Shown here one piece after another: positions 23,910-33,678 of a stretch of 64,000 bases of DNA; the first letter of the stretch is position 1, and every line of letters begins with the position of its first letter. The notes below the pieces were generated by a model. The model saw only the letters and a list, made by a program, of their open reading frames with translations. It was not told where the DNA came from and made no database searches. The position numbers were made by a program, and so were the translations under genes. Source of the stretch: DSWT01 sp035420085 (GTDB lineage Bacteria; Chloroflexota; Anaerolineae; B4-G1; SLSP01); contig DAOLUH010000013.1 of assembly GCA_035420085.1 (NCBI GenBank), forward strand, positions 54,099 through 118,098. Reading direction: 5' to 3'.

Positions 23910-25049
23910 ATGAAAATAGCGAAGATCGAACAGTTTTTCCCGCGCAAGCGGACGCGGCTGGTGAAAATCACCACCGATAACGGTCTGGTCGGCTGGGGCG
24001 AATCCACGCTGGAAGGGCGGCCCAAAGGCGTCGTGGGTGTCATCGAGGAGTTGGCCGACTATCTCGTGGGCAAAGACCCGCTGCGCATCGAGCATCACTG
24101 GCAGCACATCTACCGCTCGGCGTTCTTCCGGGGCGGCCCGGTGGTGATGACGGCGCTGTCGGGCCTGGATCAGGCCTTGTGGGATATCGCCGGGAAACAC
24201 TACGGTGTCCCGGTGTACAAACTGCTCGGCGGCGCGGTGCGTGACCGGATCCGTGTGTACGCGCACTGGGGCATCCATTCGCTGACAGACGAGGGGCTGG
24301 AACACGCCAAAACACGCCTGGATTGGTTACGCACAATGGGATACACGGCGTTCAAATCCGGCCCCGGCGGGAAGTGGCGCGGGCACGAGCCGCCTGCCGT
24401 CATTGACGCCTTCGTCAAACGCGCGTACCTGATGCGCGAGTGGGTCGGCCCGGAGGTGGAACTGGCCTTCGATTTCCACGGCAAGTTCACGCCCGGCCTG
24501 GCCATCGAAATCTGCCTCGAACTCAAAGGAATGCGCCCGATGTTCGTCGAGGAGCCGGTGCCGCAGGAAAACGTGGACGCGCTCAAGCAGGTGTCCGACC
24601 ACGTCCCCTTCCCCATTGCCACCGGCGAACGGTTCCTCACGCGCTGGGGTTTCCGCGAAACCTTCGAGAAGCAAGCCGTATCCTACATCCAGCCAGACGT
24701 ATCACACGTGGGCGGCATCACCGAGTTGAAGAAAGTGGCGAATATGGCCGAGGTGTACTACATGCACACGATGCCCCACTGCGCCATCGGTCCGGTGGCG
24801 TTGGCGGCGGCGCTACACGTGGACGCCGTCACGCCGAATTTCCTCATCCAGGAGCAGATCGACGCCAGCCTGGGCTATGGCCTCCTCAAGCAGGATTGGC
24901 TGGTCAAAGATGGATTCATCGAACTGCCCACTGCGCCCGGTCTGGGCTTCGAGATTGACGAGCGCGAAGCGGAACAGTCGATCGCGTACGAAGAGGAACT
25001 CGGCGGTGAGTTTTATTACGATCAGGACGGAAGTGTAGCGGATTGGTGA
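23910..25049 (+). CDS. dgoD: D-galactonate dehydratase-like enolase-superfamily enzyme
   Basis: 379 residues, mandelate racemase/muconate lactonizing family. The protein follows DgoD closely: VGWGESTLEGRP in the capping domain, FRGGPVVMTALSGLDQALWD, then metal ligands in DFHGKF, EEPVP and GERF, and the catalytic-region histidines in DFHG and MPHCAIGPVALAA. It would dehydrate a sugar acid such as galactonate to a 2-keto-3-deoxy acid in the cytoplasm. ATG follows AAGGAGGG. Downstream genes are on the same strand but functionally unrelated. The family is clear; the exact substrate is likely but not proven. Confidence 0.78.
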   Translation: MKIAKIEQFFPRKRTRLVKITTDNGLVGWGESTLEGRPKGVVGVIEELADYLVGKDPLRIEHHWQHIYRSAFFRGGPVVMTALSGLDQALWDIAGKHYGVPVYKLLGGAVRDRIRVYAHWGIHSLTDEGLEHAKTRLDWLRTMGYTAFKSGPGGKWRGHEPPAVIDAFVKRAYLMREWVGPEVELAFDFHGKFTPGLAIEICLELKGMRPMFVEEPVPQENVDALKQVSDHVPFPIATGERFLTRWGFRETFEKQAVSYIQPDVSHVGGITELKKVANMAEVYYMHTMPHCAIGPVALAAALHVDAVTPNFLIQEQIDASLGYGLLKQDWLVKDGFIELPTAPGLGFEIDEREAEQSIAYEEELGGEFYYDQDGSVADW

Positions 25050-25062
25050 TAAATATGGGTTA

Positions 25063-25498
25063 CAGGTTGAAGGTTACAGGTTGAAGGTTGAGGAGAGGAC
25101 TTTGTATGGCGAAGATTGAGCGATTTGAGGAGATTTTGGGTTGGCAGAGCGGACGTGAGTTGTGCAATCTGGTTTATGCGTTGACGAAAAACGAGTTGTT
25201 TAGCCGCAATTTTGGGCTTCGTGATCAGATGCGCCGGGCAGCGGTTTCTGTAATGTCAAACATTGCGGAAGGTTTTGAGAGCCAGAACAACCGCACCTTC
25301 ATCCGCTTTCTGTACATCGCCAGAGGCTCATCTGGTGAAGTTCGCGCACAAGCGTACATAGCCCTCGATCAAAAATACATTTTCCAGGAAGAGTTCGACC
25401 AACTTTACACTTTATCAACACAAACAAGTCGTCGTATTGCCGGTTTCATTAGCTATCTCGAACAACACCCCGACCAATAACCTGTAACCTTCAACCTG
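25063..25498. mobile_element. Inverted-repeat-bounded unit carrying the four-helix-bundle gene
   Basis: CAGGTTGAAGGTTACAGGTT (25063-25082) is repeated in perfect inverse orientation at 25479-25498, where it overlaps the stop codon of the enclosed gene. The arms are built from a tandem word (GGTTACAGGTTGAA). A transcript would fold with the whole gene in the loop, as in 23S rRNA intervening sequences. No target duplication was identified. Confidence 0.68.
25106..25480 (+). CDS. Four-helix-bundle protein (23S rRNA intervening-sequence protein family)
   Basis: 124 residues, the typical length of the family. Motifs: FEEILGWQSGRELCNLVY, GLRDQMRRAAVSVMSNIAEG, RFLYIARGSSGEVRAQAYIA. These proteins fold as four-helix bundles and are basic; they are encoded in intervening sequences of some 23S rRNA genes and also free in genomes, with no agreed function. 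ATG at 25106 follows GAGGAG at 10 nt. The gene lies outside any rRNA gene, between two metabolic genes, and is enclosed by inverted repeats. Confidence 0.88.
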   Translation: MAKIERFEEILGWQSGRELCNLVYALTKNELFSRNFGLRDQMRRAAVSVMSNIAEGFESQNNRTFIRFLYIARGSSGEVRAQAYIALDQKYIFQEEFDQLYTLSTQTSRRIAGFISYLEQHPDQ

Positions 25499-25521
25499 AA
25501 ACTTGAAACTCAAGGAGAATT

Positions 25522-26577
25522 ATGAAAGAAACCATGACCCCCAAAGAACGCTGGCTGGCCGTGTTGCGACGCGAAAAGCCGGATCGTGTGCCAATGGATT
25601 ACTGGGGTACGCCAGAGGCGACGGAAAAGCTGATGCGCCATCTGGGCTGCGCCACCGTCGATGAGCTATTCGCCCGGTTACACATTGACCGCCCACTGGA
25701 CGTCGGCCCGCGCTACATCGGCCCGCCGGTAGAGCCAGGCTACGATATGTATGGTTGCCGCCACGGCGATGTGGATTACGGCGTCGGCGTCTACAGCGAA
25801 GTGGTATATCACCCGCTGGCGCAATACACCTCTGCAGACGAGATCGAAGACAAGTACACCTGGCCCTCGCCAGATTGGTTCGATTACTCCATCATCCCCG
25901 ACCAAGTGGCCGGCAACGAACACCGCCCGGTGCGCGGCGGCGGCTCAGAGCCATTCTTACAGTACACCTACCTGCGCGGCCTGGAGCAAGCGTATATGGA
26001 CCTGGCCCTCAACCCGGAGCTGGTGCACTACTGTCTGGACAAGCTCTTCGACTTCGCCCACGAGCACACGCGCCGCATCTACGAGCAAATTCCGGGGCAG
26101 GTGACGTTCTCCTACGTCGCCGAAGACCTGGGAGCGCAGGAGCGGCTGCTCTTCTCCAAGCGCCACATCCAGGAATTTTTGCTCCCGCGTATGAAGCGGA
26201 TGATGGACCTGGTTCACGAGGGCGGCGGGATCGTCTTCACCCACAGCGACGGCGCGGTGCGCCCGGTGATCCCCGACCTGATCGCCATCGGCATGGACGT
26301 CCTGAATCCCGTCCAATGGCGCTGCAAAGGCATGGAGCGTGAGGGCCTGAAGCGCGATTTCGGCGCGCAGATCATCTTCCACGGTGGTATGGACAACCAG
26401 CAGACTTTGCCCTTTGGCAGTGTGGCCGATGTGCAAGCCGAAGTCATCGCCAACCTCGCTATTTTGGGCGCGGGTGGCGGCTACATCCTTGCGCCGTGCC
26501 ACAACATCCAGGCCGTCAGCCCGCCGGAGAACATCGTGGCGATGTACGAGACGGGCTACCATGAAGGCTGGCTGTAA
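25522..26577 (+). CDS. Uroporphyrinogen decarboxylase (UroD)-family protein, probable methyltransferase type
   Basis: 351 residues. UroD-superfamily TIM barrel: it starts TPKERWLAVLRREKPDRVPM, has the middle segment FSYVAEDLGAQERLLFS, THSDGAVRPVIPDLIAIGMD, and ends GGGYILAPCHNIQAVSPPEN. True HemE needs an N-terminal Arg-rich site that is not present here, and the THSDG/APCHN pattern fits the corrinoid- or methylamine-type methyltransferase branch of the superfamily, which transfers methyl groups to thiols or corrinoids. Substrate unknown. ATG follows AAGGAG. Confidence 0.75.
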   Translation: MKETMTPKERWLAVLRREKPDRVPMDYWGTPEATEKLMRHLGCATVDELFARLHIDRPLDVGPRYIGPPVEPGYDMYGCRHGDVDYGVGVYSEVVYHPLAQYTSADEIEDKYTWPSPDWFDYSIIPDQVAGNEHRPVRGGGSEPFLQYTYLRGLEQAYMDLALNPELVHYCLDKLFDFAHEHTRRIYEQIPGQVTFSYVAEDLGAQERLLFSKRHIQEFLLPRMKRMMDLVHEGGGIVFTHSDGAVRPVIPDLIAIGMDVLNPVQWRCKGMEREGLKRDFGAQIIFHGGMDNQQTLPFGSVADVQAEVIANLAILGAGGGYILAPCHNIQAVSPPENIVAMYETGYHEGWL

Positions 26578-26619
26578 ACTCCTTATCCCCTCCCCGTCCT
26601 TAGAGTATCTCCCAATAGG

Positions 26620-26686
26620 ACGCGGATTTTCGCTGATGCACGCAGATCAGTGTAAGCACAGCGACAAAATCAGCGAAAATCCGCGT
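26620..26686. repeat. Long inverted repeat ACGCGGATTTTCGCTGAT, copy 1
   Basis: ACGCGGATTTTCGCTGAT (26620-26637) is exactly complementary to 26669-26686 (18 bp), with outer partial arms GGACGC and GCGTCC. The interior contains further ACGCAGATCA words. A related element lies at 34491-34554. Noncoding. Apart from this and the promoter at 26766-26805, nothing is seen in 26578-26859. Confidence 0.8.
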
Positions 26687-26765
26687 TAATCTGCGTCCAA
26701 CGCTCAGCCGAGATTATGCCGGAACAAATCTATTCATAACCTTGCTTGCGCGCTTTTTTATTCTA

Positions 26766-26805
26766 AACTTTCAGTATTGACAGAAAGTTCTGAACGTGAT
26801 AAAAT
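26766..26805 (+). promoter_or_regulatory. Promoter and inverted-repeat operator of the P-type ATPase gene
   Basis: TTGACA (26777-26782), 17-nt spacer, TAAAAT (26800-26805). The -35 box sits exactly between the arms of AACTTTC-N10-GAAAGTT (26766-26772 and 26783-26789), a likely operator. The MarR/GbsR-like regulator encoded downstream of the ATPase is a candidate ligand-responsive repressor (inference). Confidence 0.68.
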
Positions 26806-26859
26806 AAACTTATGTTGAGGAACACATTTTTAATCCCATAGAACACAAAGGAGATAGCC

Positions 26860-29319
<2,460 letters not shown>

Positions 29320-29331
29320 GGGAGAAGCGAT

Positions 29332-29808
29332 ATGCCCGAACGTTACTACGAACAGAAACACTTTATCGAAGACATCAGTCTGTATTTTGAGCAGATGGGC
29401 ATCCCGCGCATGGCCGGGCGTATCCTGGGCGTGCTGCTGATCGCCGATCCGCCGGAGCAATCCATTGACGACCTGTGCGAGCGTCTGCAGGCCAGCAAAA
29501 GCGCCGTCAGCACCAGCGCGCGCCTGCTCAGCGAGATGGGGCTGATCGAGCGGGTACCTTCGCCGATGCCGCGCCGCGTCTACTTCCGCTTTCTCCCCGG
29601 CGGATGGGTCACCTTTATGCGCATGTATCTGCGGATGATGGCCTCGCTGCATCAAATCGCCGAGCGGGGATTGGAACTGCTCAAAGACGAAGAACCGGCT
29701 CTGCGCGAGCGCTTGCAAGAAGCGCACGACATGTTTTCACTGATCGAGGATCAATTACCCACCCTGCTCAAGAGCATCGAAGCGCAGCGGGGAATTGGGG
29801 AAGGGTAG
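29332..29808 (+). CDS. GbsR/MarR-like winged-helix regulator
   Basis: 158 residues. The winged helix lies at residues about 25-95: the recognition region is LCERLQASKSAVSTSARLLS, followed by the wing VPSPMPRRVYFRFLPG. A long C-terminal helix pair (about 105-155) would dimerise. Pattern and length match GbsR-type regulators, a MarR subgroup. It is located 12 nt after the ATPase gene and is likely co-transcribed, so it may control the ATPase promoter. Effector unknown. Confidence 0.72.
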   Translation: MPERYYEQKHFIEDISLYFEQMGIPRMAGRILGVLLIADPPEQSIDDLCERLQASKSAVSTSARLLSEMGLIERVPSPMPRRVYFRFLPGGWVTFMRMYLRMMASLHQIAERGLELLKDEEPALRERLQEAHDMFSLIEDQLPTLLKSIEAQRGIGEG

Positions 29809-29840
29809 ATTATTTCACGGGGCGCAAGGAGGGATAGCCA

Positions 29841-30497
29841 ATGAAAAAGCACAACGTTTTGTGGATTATCCTGTTGGGCATTGGCAGCCTGCTGTTCTTT
29901 TGGCTCGTGCTGCTCAAACTTATCCTGAAGTTGAACAAAGGTCGCGGCGAACCGTGTCCCACCTCGTGGAGTTGGATCGTGGATAACCCGCTGCGCCGCT
30001 GGGATGTGCGCCACGCGCTCGACCGGGTCGGGCTGCGCTCCGGCGAGACGGTGCTGGAACTCGGCCCTGGGCCGGGCGCGTTCACCGTGGATGCGGCGCG
30101 GCGCGTGGGGCCGGAAGGCCGCCTGATCGCCGTGGACATCCAGCCGGGGATGATCGCCCAGGTGGATGCGCGGGTCAAAGCCGCCGGTGTGACCAACGTC
30201 GAAACCCACGTTGCCAGTGCGTACGAACTGCCGCTCCCCGACGCCAGCGTGGATCGCGCGTTCCTCATCACCGTGTTGCCCGAAATCCCCGACCCCGTGC
30301 GCGCGCTGCGTGAGCTGCATCGCGTGTTCAAGCCGGGCGGCATCGTCTCCACCACCGAGGAGTTCCTCGATCCAGACTACCCGCGCCGCGCGACGACCAT
30401 AGCCTGGGCCGACGCCGCCGGATTCGAGCTGGCAGAGCGCTACGGCAACTGGTGGAATTACACACTCAACTTTCGCAAGCCGGATATGGAGGCTTGA
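29841..30497 (+). CDS. Class I SAM-dependent methyltransferase, membrane-anchored
   Basis: 218 residues. An N-terminal hydrophobic segment (about 6-29, VLWIILLGIGSLLFFWLVLL) probably anchors it to the membrane. The SAM-binding motif I is VLELGPGPG, followed by VDIQPGM (motif II-like acidic) and LHRVFKPGG (post-motif). It belongs to the methyltransferase-11 group; the acceptor is unknown. ATG follows AAGGAGGG. It opens a run of methyltransferase genes that reaches 34.5 kb. Confidence 0.82.
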   Translation: MKKHNVLWIILLGIGSLLFFWLVLLKLILKLNKGRGEPCPTSWSWIVDNPLRRWDVRHALDRVGLRSGETVLELGPGPGAFTVDAARRVGPEGRLIAVDIQPGMIAQVDARVKAAGVTNVETHVASAYELPLPDASVDRAFLITVLPEIPDPVRALRELHRVFKPGGIVSTTEEFLDPDYPRRATTIAWADAAGFELAERYGNWWNYTLNFRKPDMEA

Positions 30498-30499
30498 CC

Positions 30500-30985
30500 G
30501 TGATCACGATCCAATCAAAAGTGCGCGTCGCCGACGTCAGCGGCGCAGACCTTCTTGATTTCATGCTCAACTGCACCGACCGACAGTATCAAGCGTGGTG
30601 GCCGGGCACACATCTGGCTTTCCATACCGTCAAGCGCCGGCCGGGCGACGTCGGCAACATCGTCTATATGGACGAATACGTCGGCCCGCGCCGGCTCAAG
30701 ATGCAGGGCGTTGTGACCGAGGTTGTGCCCGGCAAAAAGATCGTGTGGCAATTCAAGCAGATCATTCGCCTGCCAGCGAGGCTCATTCTGGAAGCAGCCG
30801 ATGACGACGCGGGCGTGATGCTTACCCATACACTTCAAGCCGGCTTCAAGGGGATTGGCAGCATCCTTGATCCGCTCCTGCGCCTCTACTTCTCGGACGG
30901 ATTCGCCCACGCCATGGATGAGCACGCCCAGGCGGAGTTTCCTATGCTGGGAGACATGTTGCGCGATCGTTCAGATCAAGTCTAG
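30500..30985 (+). CDS. SRPBCC-fold (polyketide cyclase/START-like) protein
   Basis: 161 residues, a helix-grip fold that usually binds a hydrophobic ligand. The pattern DLLDFMLNCTDRQYQAWWPG, then VGPRRLKMQGVVTEVVPGKK and IVWQFKQ, is typical of SRPBCC proteins. The start is GTG at 30500, preceded by GGAGG and lying 2 nt after the methyltransferase stop, hence a coupled pair. A lipid or aromatic substrate shared with the neighbouring methyltransferase is possible but unproven. Confidence 0.68.
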   Translation: MITIQSKVRVADVSGADLLDFMLNCTDRQYQAWWPGTHLAFHTVKRRPGDVGNIVYMDEYVGPRRLKMQGVVTEVVPGKKIVWQFKQIIRLPARLILEAADDDAGVMLTHTLQAGFKGIGSILDPLLRLYFSDGFAHAMDEHAQAEFPMLGDMLRDRSDQV

Positions 30986-30997
30986 TGTCCGCAAAAA

Positions 30998-31207
30998 CTG
31001 GTCGTCCTGACCTTCCTCGACCGCGACCAGCCCATAGTGCGGATGCGCCGCCGGGCCGAGGCGCGCGATCCCAGGCGGCTCAAGCTGCACATGTTCGATG
31101 TGCCGGAGCTGGAGCAGGATCTCGCACAGGCCGGGCTCGAGGGTTACGAGCCGCTGGTGTACGGTGGGGTCATTATCTTTAAGACGTGGAGAGGCAAAGG
31201 AGGATGA
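30998..31207 (+). pseudogene. C-terminal fragment of a class I methyltransferase
   Basis: 69 codons (VVLTFLDRDQPIVRMRRRAE onward, ending VYGGVIIFKTWRGKGG and a stop overlapping the next ribosome binding site). The hydrophobic VVLTFLD strand, variable linker and final VIIFK strand match the last third of methyltransferase-11-type proteins. No start codon or SAM motif remains. Likely the leftover of a further methyltransferase gene in this island. Confidence 0.55.
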
Positions 31208-31208
31208 T

Positions 31209-32033
31209 ATGGCTGAAACGACCAATCAAGGTCTGAGCGGTGTGGCCGAAACATTGCTCATGACACTCTACATCCGGGCGATGGAATCGCAGCGCCCGGA
31301 CGCGCTGATCAAGGACGAGAAAGCCGTGGCGCTGGTCACGCAGATGAGCTACGACTTCGACCGGATCAGGCAGCTCAAGATGGACGAGGACGACAAGGTG
31401 GGGGTGATCCTGCGCAACCGGGAATTTGACCGCTACGTGCAGGATTTCCTGGCGCGCAACCCGGAGGCGGTGGTGGTACACATTGGCTGCGGCCTCGATT
31501 CGCGCTTCGAGCGTGTGGACAACGGCAAAGTTGAGTGGTACGACCTGGATTTGCCGGAGGTTATCGAGCAGCGCCGGAAGTTCATTGGCGACGAAAAAGA
31601 ACGCTATCACTTACTGGCCGGCTCGGCGTTCGACAGCGCCTGGTTGGACACGGTAAAAGCGCATCGCCAGCGTCCCTTTCTGTTTCTGGCCGAAGGCGTC
31701 TTGATGTACTTCGAGGAAGCCCAGGTCAAGTCGCTGGTGCTGATGCTGCGTGACCACTTCCCCGGCGCGGAGCTGCTCTTCGATGCCTTCTCGCCATTTA
31801 TCGTTCGGATGAACAACCTGCGCATGGCCATCAGCAAGTTCGGCGTCCGCTATCACTGGGGACTCAGATGCGGCCAGGAACTCGAAAAGTGGGGCAGAGG
31901 CATCCGTCTACTCGACGAGTGGGGGTACTTTGATCGGCCTGAGCCGCGGTTGGATCACATTCGCTGGATGCGGCACATCCCACTTTTGGCCAGGGTGATG
32001 CGTGTTTACCATTTCCGGCTTGGAGAGGCATGA
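31209..32033 (+). CDS. Leucine carboxyl methyltransferase-fold O-methyltransferase, paralogue 1
   Basis: 274 residues, PF04072-type (LCMT/TcmP-like) SAM-dependent enzyme. Motif I is VVHIGCGLDSRFERV, then WYDLDLPEVIEQRR (acidic SAM-binding loop) and FLAEGVLMYFEEAQVKSLV. These enzymes methylate carboxyl or hydroxyl groups of small molecules. ATG at 31209 has AAAGGAGG upstream; the frame is open further upstream but that part overlaps the methyltransferase remnant. It overlaps the next paralogue by 4 nt (ATGA). Confidence 0.85.
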   Translation: MAETTNQGLSGVAETLLMTLYIRAMESQRPDALIKDEKAVALVTQMSYDFDRIRQLKMDEDDKVGVILRNREFDRYVQDFLARNPEAVVVHIGCGLDSRFERVDNGKVEWYDLDLPEVIEQRRKFIGDEKERYHLLAGSAFDSAWLDTVKAHRQRPFLFLAEGVLMYFEEAQVKSLVLMLRDHFPGAELLFDAFSPFIVRMNNLRMAISKFGVRYHWGLRCGQELEKWGRGIRLLDEWGYFDRPEPRLDHIRWMRHIPLLARVMRVYHFRLGEA

Positions 32034-32848
32034 TGAACCAAATGTCCACACAGACGATCCGAAACCTGAACGCAGTCTCCCGGACACTCCTGATCCCCTT
32101 GTATTTTCGGGCGATGGAGAGCCAGCGCCCCGATGTGTTGGTGCGCGATCCCAAGGCAGTAGAGTTGGTCGGCCGGCTCGACTGTGACTTTTCTGGCGTC
32201 CAGAAGCTGAAAAAGGAACAGGTCAATTACCTGCTGCGCATGAGAGAGTTCGACCGGCAGGCGCGAGCGTTCCTGGCAGAGCATCCCGCTGGGGTGATCG
32301 TTGACCTGGGCTGTGGGCTTGACACCCGCTTCGAGCGGGTGGACAATGGACAAGTCGAATGGTACGGTCTCGATCTGCCGGAGGTGATCGAGCTGCGCAA
32401 AGAGCTGCTCGAAGAGACCCCGCGCAGTCATTTCATCGGATGCTCGGTGCTCGATTTCTCGTGGATGAACGCCCTGAGTGATCGGGCTGGCAAGCCCATT
32501 CTCTTTCTGGCTGAGGCGGTGCTGGTTTACCTTGAAGAGGCCGACGTCAAGCGGTTGGTGCAGACACTCGCCCAGCGCTTCCCCGGCGCAGAGCTGGTGT
32601 GCGAGGCATACTCGCCGGTGGTGATTCGCTCTCATCCGCGCCAGGCGGCGGTGGCGCAGCCGCACTGGGGGCTGAAGGATGATCGGGATGTGGAAAGCTG
32701 GTCGCCCGGCATTCGCCTGCTCAATCAATGGTACTACTTTGACAAGCCAGAGCCGCGCCTGGGCGTCTTCCAGCTCATGCGGTATTTCCCGTTCCTCGCC
32801 AGGATGGTGCGTATCGTGCATTACCGGCTTGGAGAGGCGGCAGAGTAA
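32030..32848 (+). CDS. Leucine carboxyl methyltransferase-fold O-methyltransferase, paralogue 2
   Basis: 272 residues, same family and layout as the preceding gene: IVDLGCGLDTRFERVDNGQV, WYGLDLPEVIELRKELLEE, FLAEAVLVYLEEADVKRLV. Identity to paralogue 1 is high in these blocks and low in the C-terminal substrate lid (about 185-272), which suggests different acceptors. Coupled to paralogue 1 by ATGA. Confidence 0.85.
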   Translation: MMNQMSTQTIRNLNAVSRTLLIPLYFRAMESQRPDVLVRDPKAVELVGRLDCDFSGVQKLKKEQVNYLLRMREFDRQARAFLAEHPAGVIVDLGCGLDTRFERVDNGQVEWYGLDLPEVIELRKELLEETPRSHFIGCSVLDFSWMNALSDRAGKPILFLAEAVLVYLEEADVKRLVQTLAQRFPGAELVCEAYSPVVIRSHPRQAAVAQPHWGLKDDRDVESWSPGIRLLNQWYYFDKPEPRLGVFQLMRYFPFLARMVRIVHYRLGEAAE

Positions 32849-32884
32849 CAAAATCCTCTATTGGCGGGCCAAAACGGAGGTCTT

Positions 32885-33010
32885 ATGACCAACACATTCC
32901 CGAAATTCGGCTACAACCCCGTCACAGGCGACTGGAATGACAGCCTGAAAGGGGACTATTGCTGGTCCAACGTCAATCTCAGTGAAGCCGTGCGCTCCGA
33001 AGCAAGATGA
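32885..33010 (+). CDS. Small protein of 41 residues, unknown
   Basis: ATG at 32885 preceded by GGAGG at 7 nt; the TGA overlaps the ATG of the next gene (ATGA). The peptide starts MTNTFPKFGYNPVTGDWND and contains one Cys and two Trp, with no hydrophobic segment. The good ribosome binding site and stop/start overlap support translation, but it could also be the remnant of a longer gene. Confidence 0.5.
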   Translation: MTNTFPKFGYNPVTGDWNDSLKGDYCWSNVNLSEAVRSEAR

Positions 33011-33678
33011 AATCGCCCGAACTGTTTTGGAATGTCGTGGCGGCCTACAACGAAGCCACCTGGGGTGTGCAAGTTGTCCTCATGGCGTTGGGGGTGTTGT
33101 TGACCGGCGCGACTTTGACGTGGCCCACCCGCGCGACCCATGCCGCGCTCAAAGGCTTCCTCGCCGTGGCCTTTGCGTGGCTGGCGATGGCGTTCTTCTT
33201 CCTGCGCGACGCCAGCCCCATCGGACGTTACTTTGCCGGACCGTTGTTTATGGCCTGCGCTGCGCTCTTTGCGTGGGACATTCGTGCCGGGCGTATCCAC
33301 TTTGTACTCCCTGCGGAGCGTTGGCGGCGTATTGGAACCTGGGTGCTGCTGGCCTCGACGCTGCTCTATCCGCTGGTCAGCTTCCTGCTCGGTCATCGCT
33401 ATCCGCGCCTGACTACGCCCGTCATGCCATGCCCGCTCACCGTCTGGGCGCTGGCGCTGCTCACAGCGGCCTTCCCGCAAGTAGATAAGCGGCTCTATAC
33501 GCTGCTGCTGGTCTGGGCGGCGCTGGGATTGCCCAAGATGTTCGGGCTGTTCGACGTGCGCGAGGACACCATCCTGTTCGCTGCCGGCGTCTATGGGACG
33601 CTGGTGTGGATGTCAGCATCTAAACGACAAAATCAGGAGGTAAAAGGATCACCACAAAAGTCCGCCCCGAAGCTCTGA
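33007..33678 (+). CDS. DUF6064-like multi-helix membrane protein
   Basis: 223 residues with about seven hydrophobic segments. FWNVVAAYNEATWGVQVVLM at the start and LLGHRYPRLTTPVMPCPLTV in the middle follow the DUF6064 pattern. Function unknown. The start overlaps the stop of the 41-residue gene and its last 31 nt overlap the beginning of the third methyltransferase paralogue, so the genes form one transcript. Confidence 0.7.
   Translation: MKSPELFWNVVAAYNEATWGVQVVLMALGVLLTGATLTWPTRATHAALKGFLAVAFAWLAMAFFFLRDASPIGRYFAGPLFMACAALFAWDIRAGRIHFVLPAERWRRIGTWVLLASTLLYPLVSFLLGHRYPRLTTPVMPCPLTVWALALLTAAFPQVDKRLYTLLLVWAALGLPKMFGLFDVREDTILFAAGVYGTLVWMSASKRQNQEVKGSPQKSAPKL
33635..33650 (+). promoter_or_regulatory. 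Shine-Dalgarno before a non-canonical ATC start
   Basis: AGGAGG (33635-33640), 7-nt spacer, ATC (33648-33650). The frame that follows reads TTKVRPEALSAVSETMLATL, which aligns with the N-termini of the two paralogues. No ATG, GTG or TTG lies between the upstream in-frame TAA (33621) and 33696. Confidence 0.6.

Noticed and set aside
25522..26577. UroD-family gene as true HemE
   Set aside because: The N-terminal Arg-rich substrate motif of uroporphyrinogen decarboxylase is missing and no other haem genes are near.
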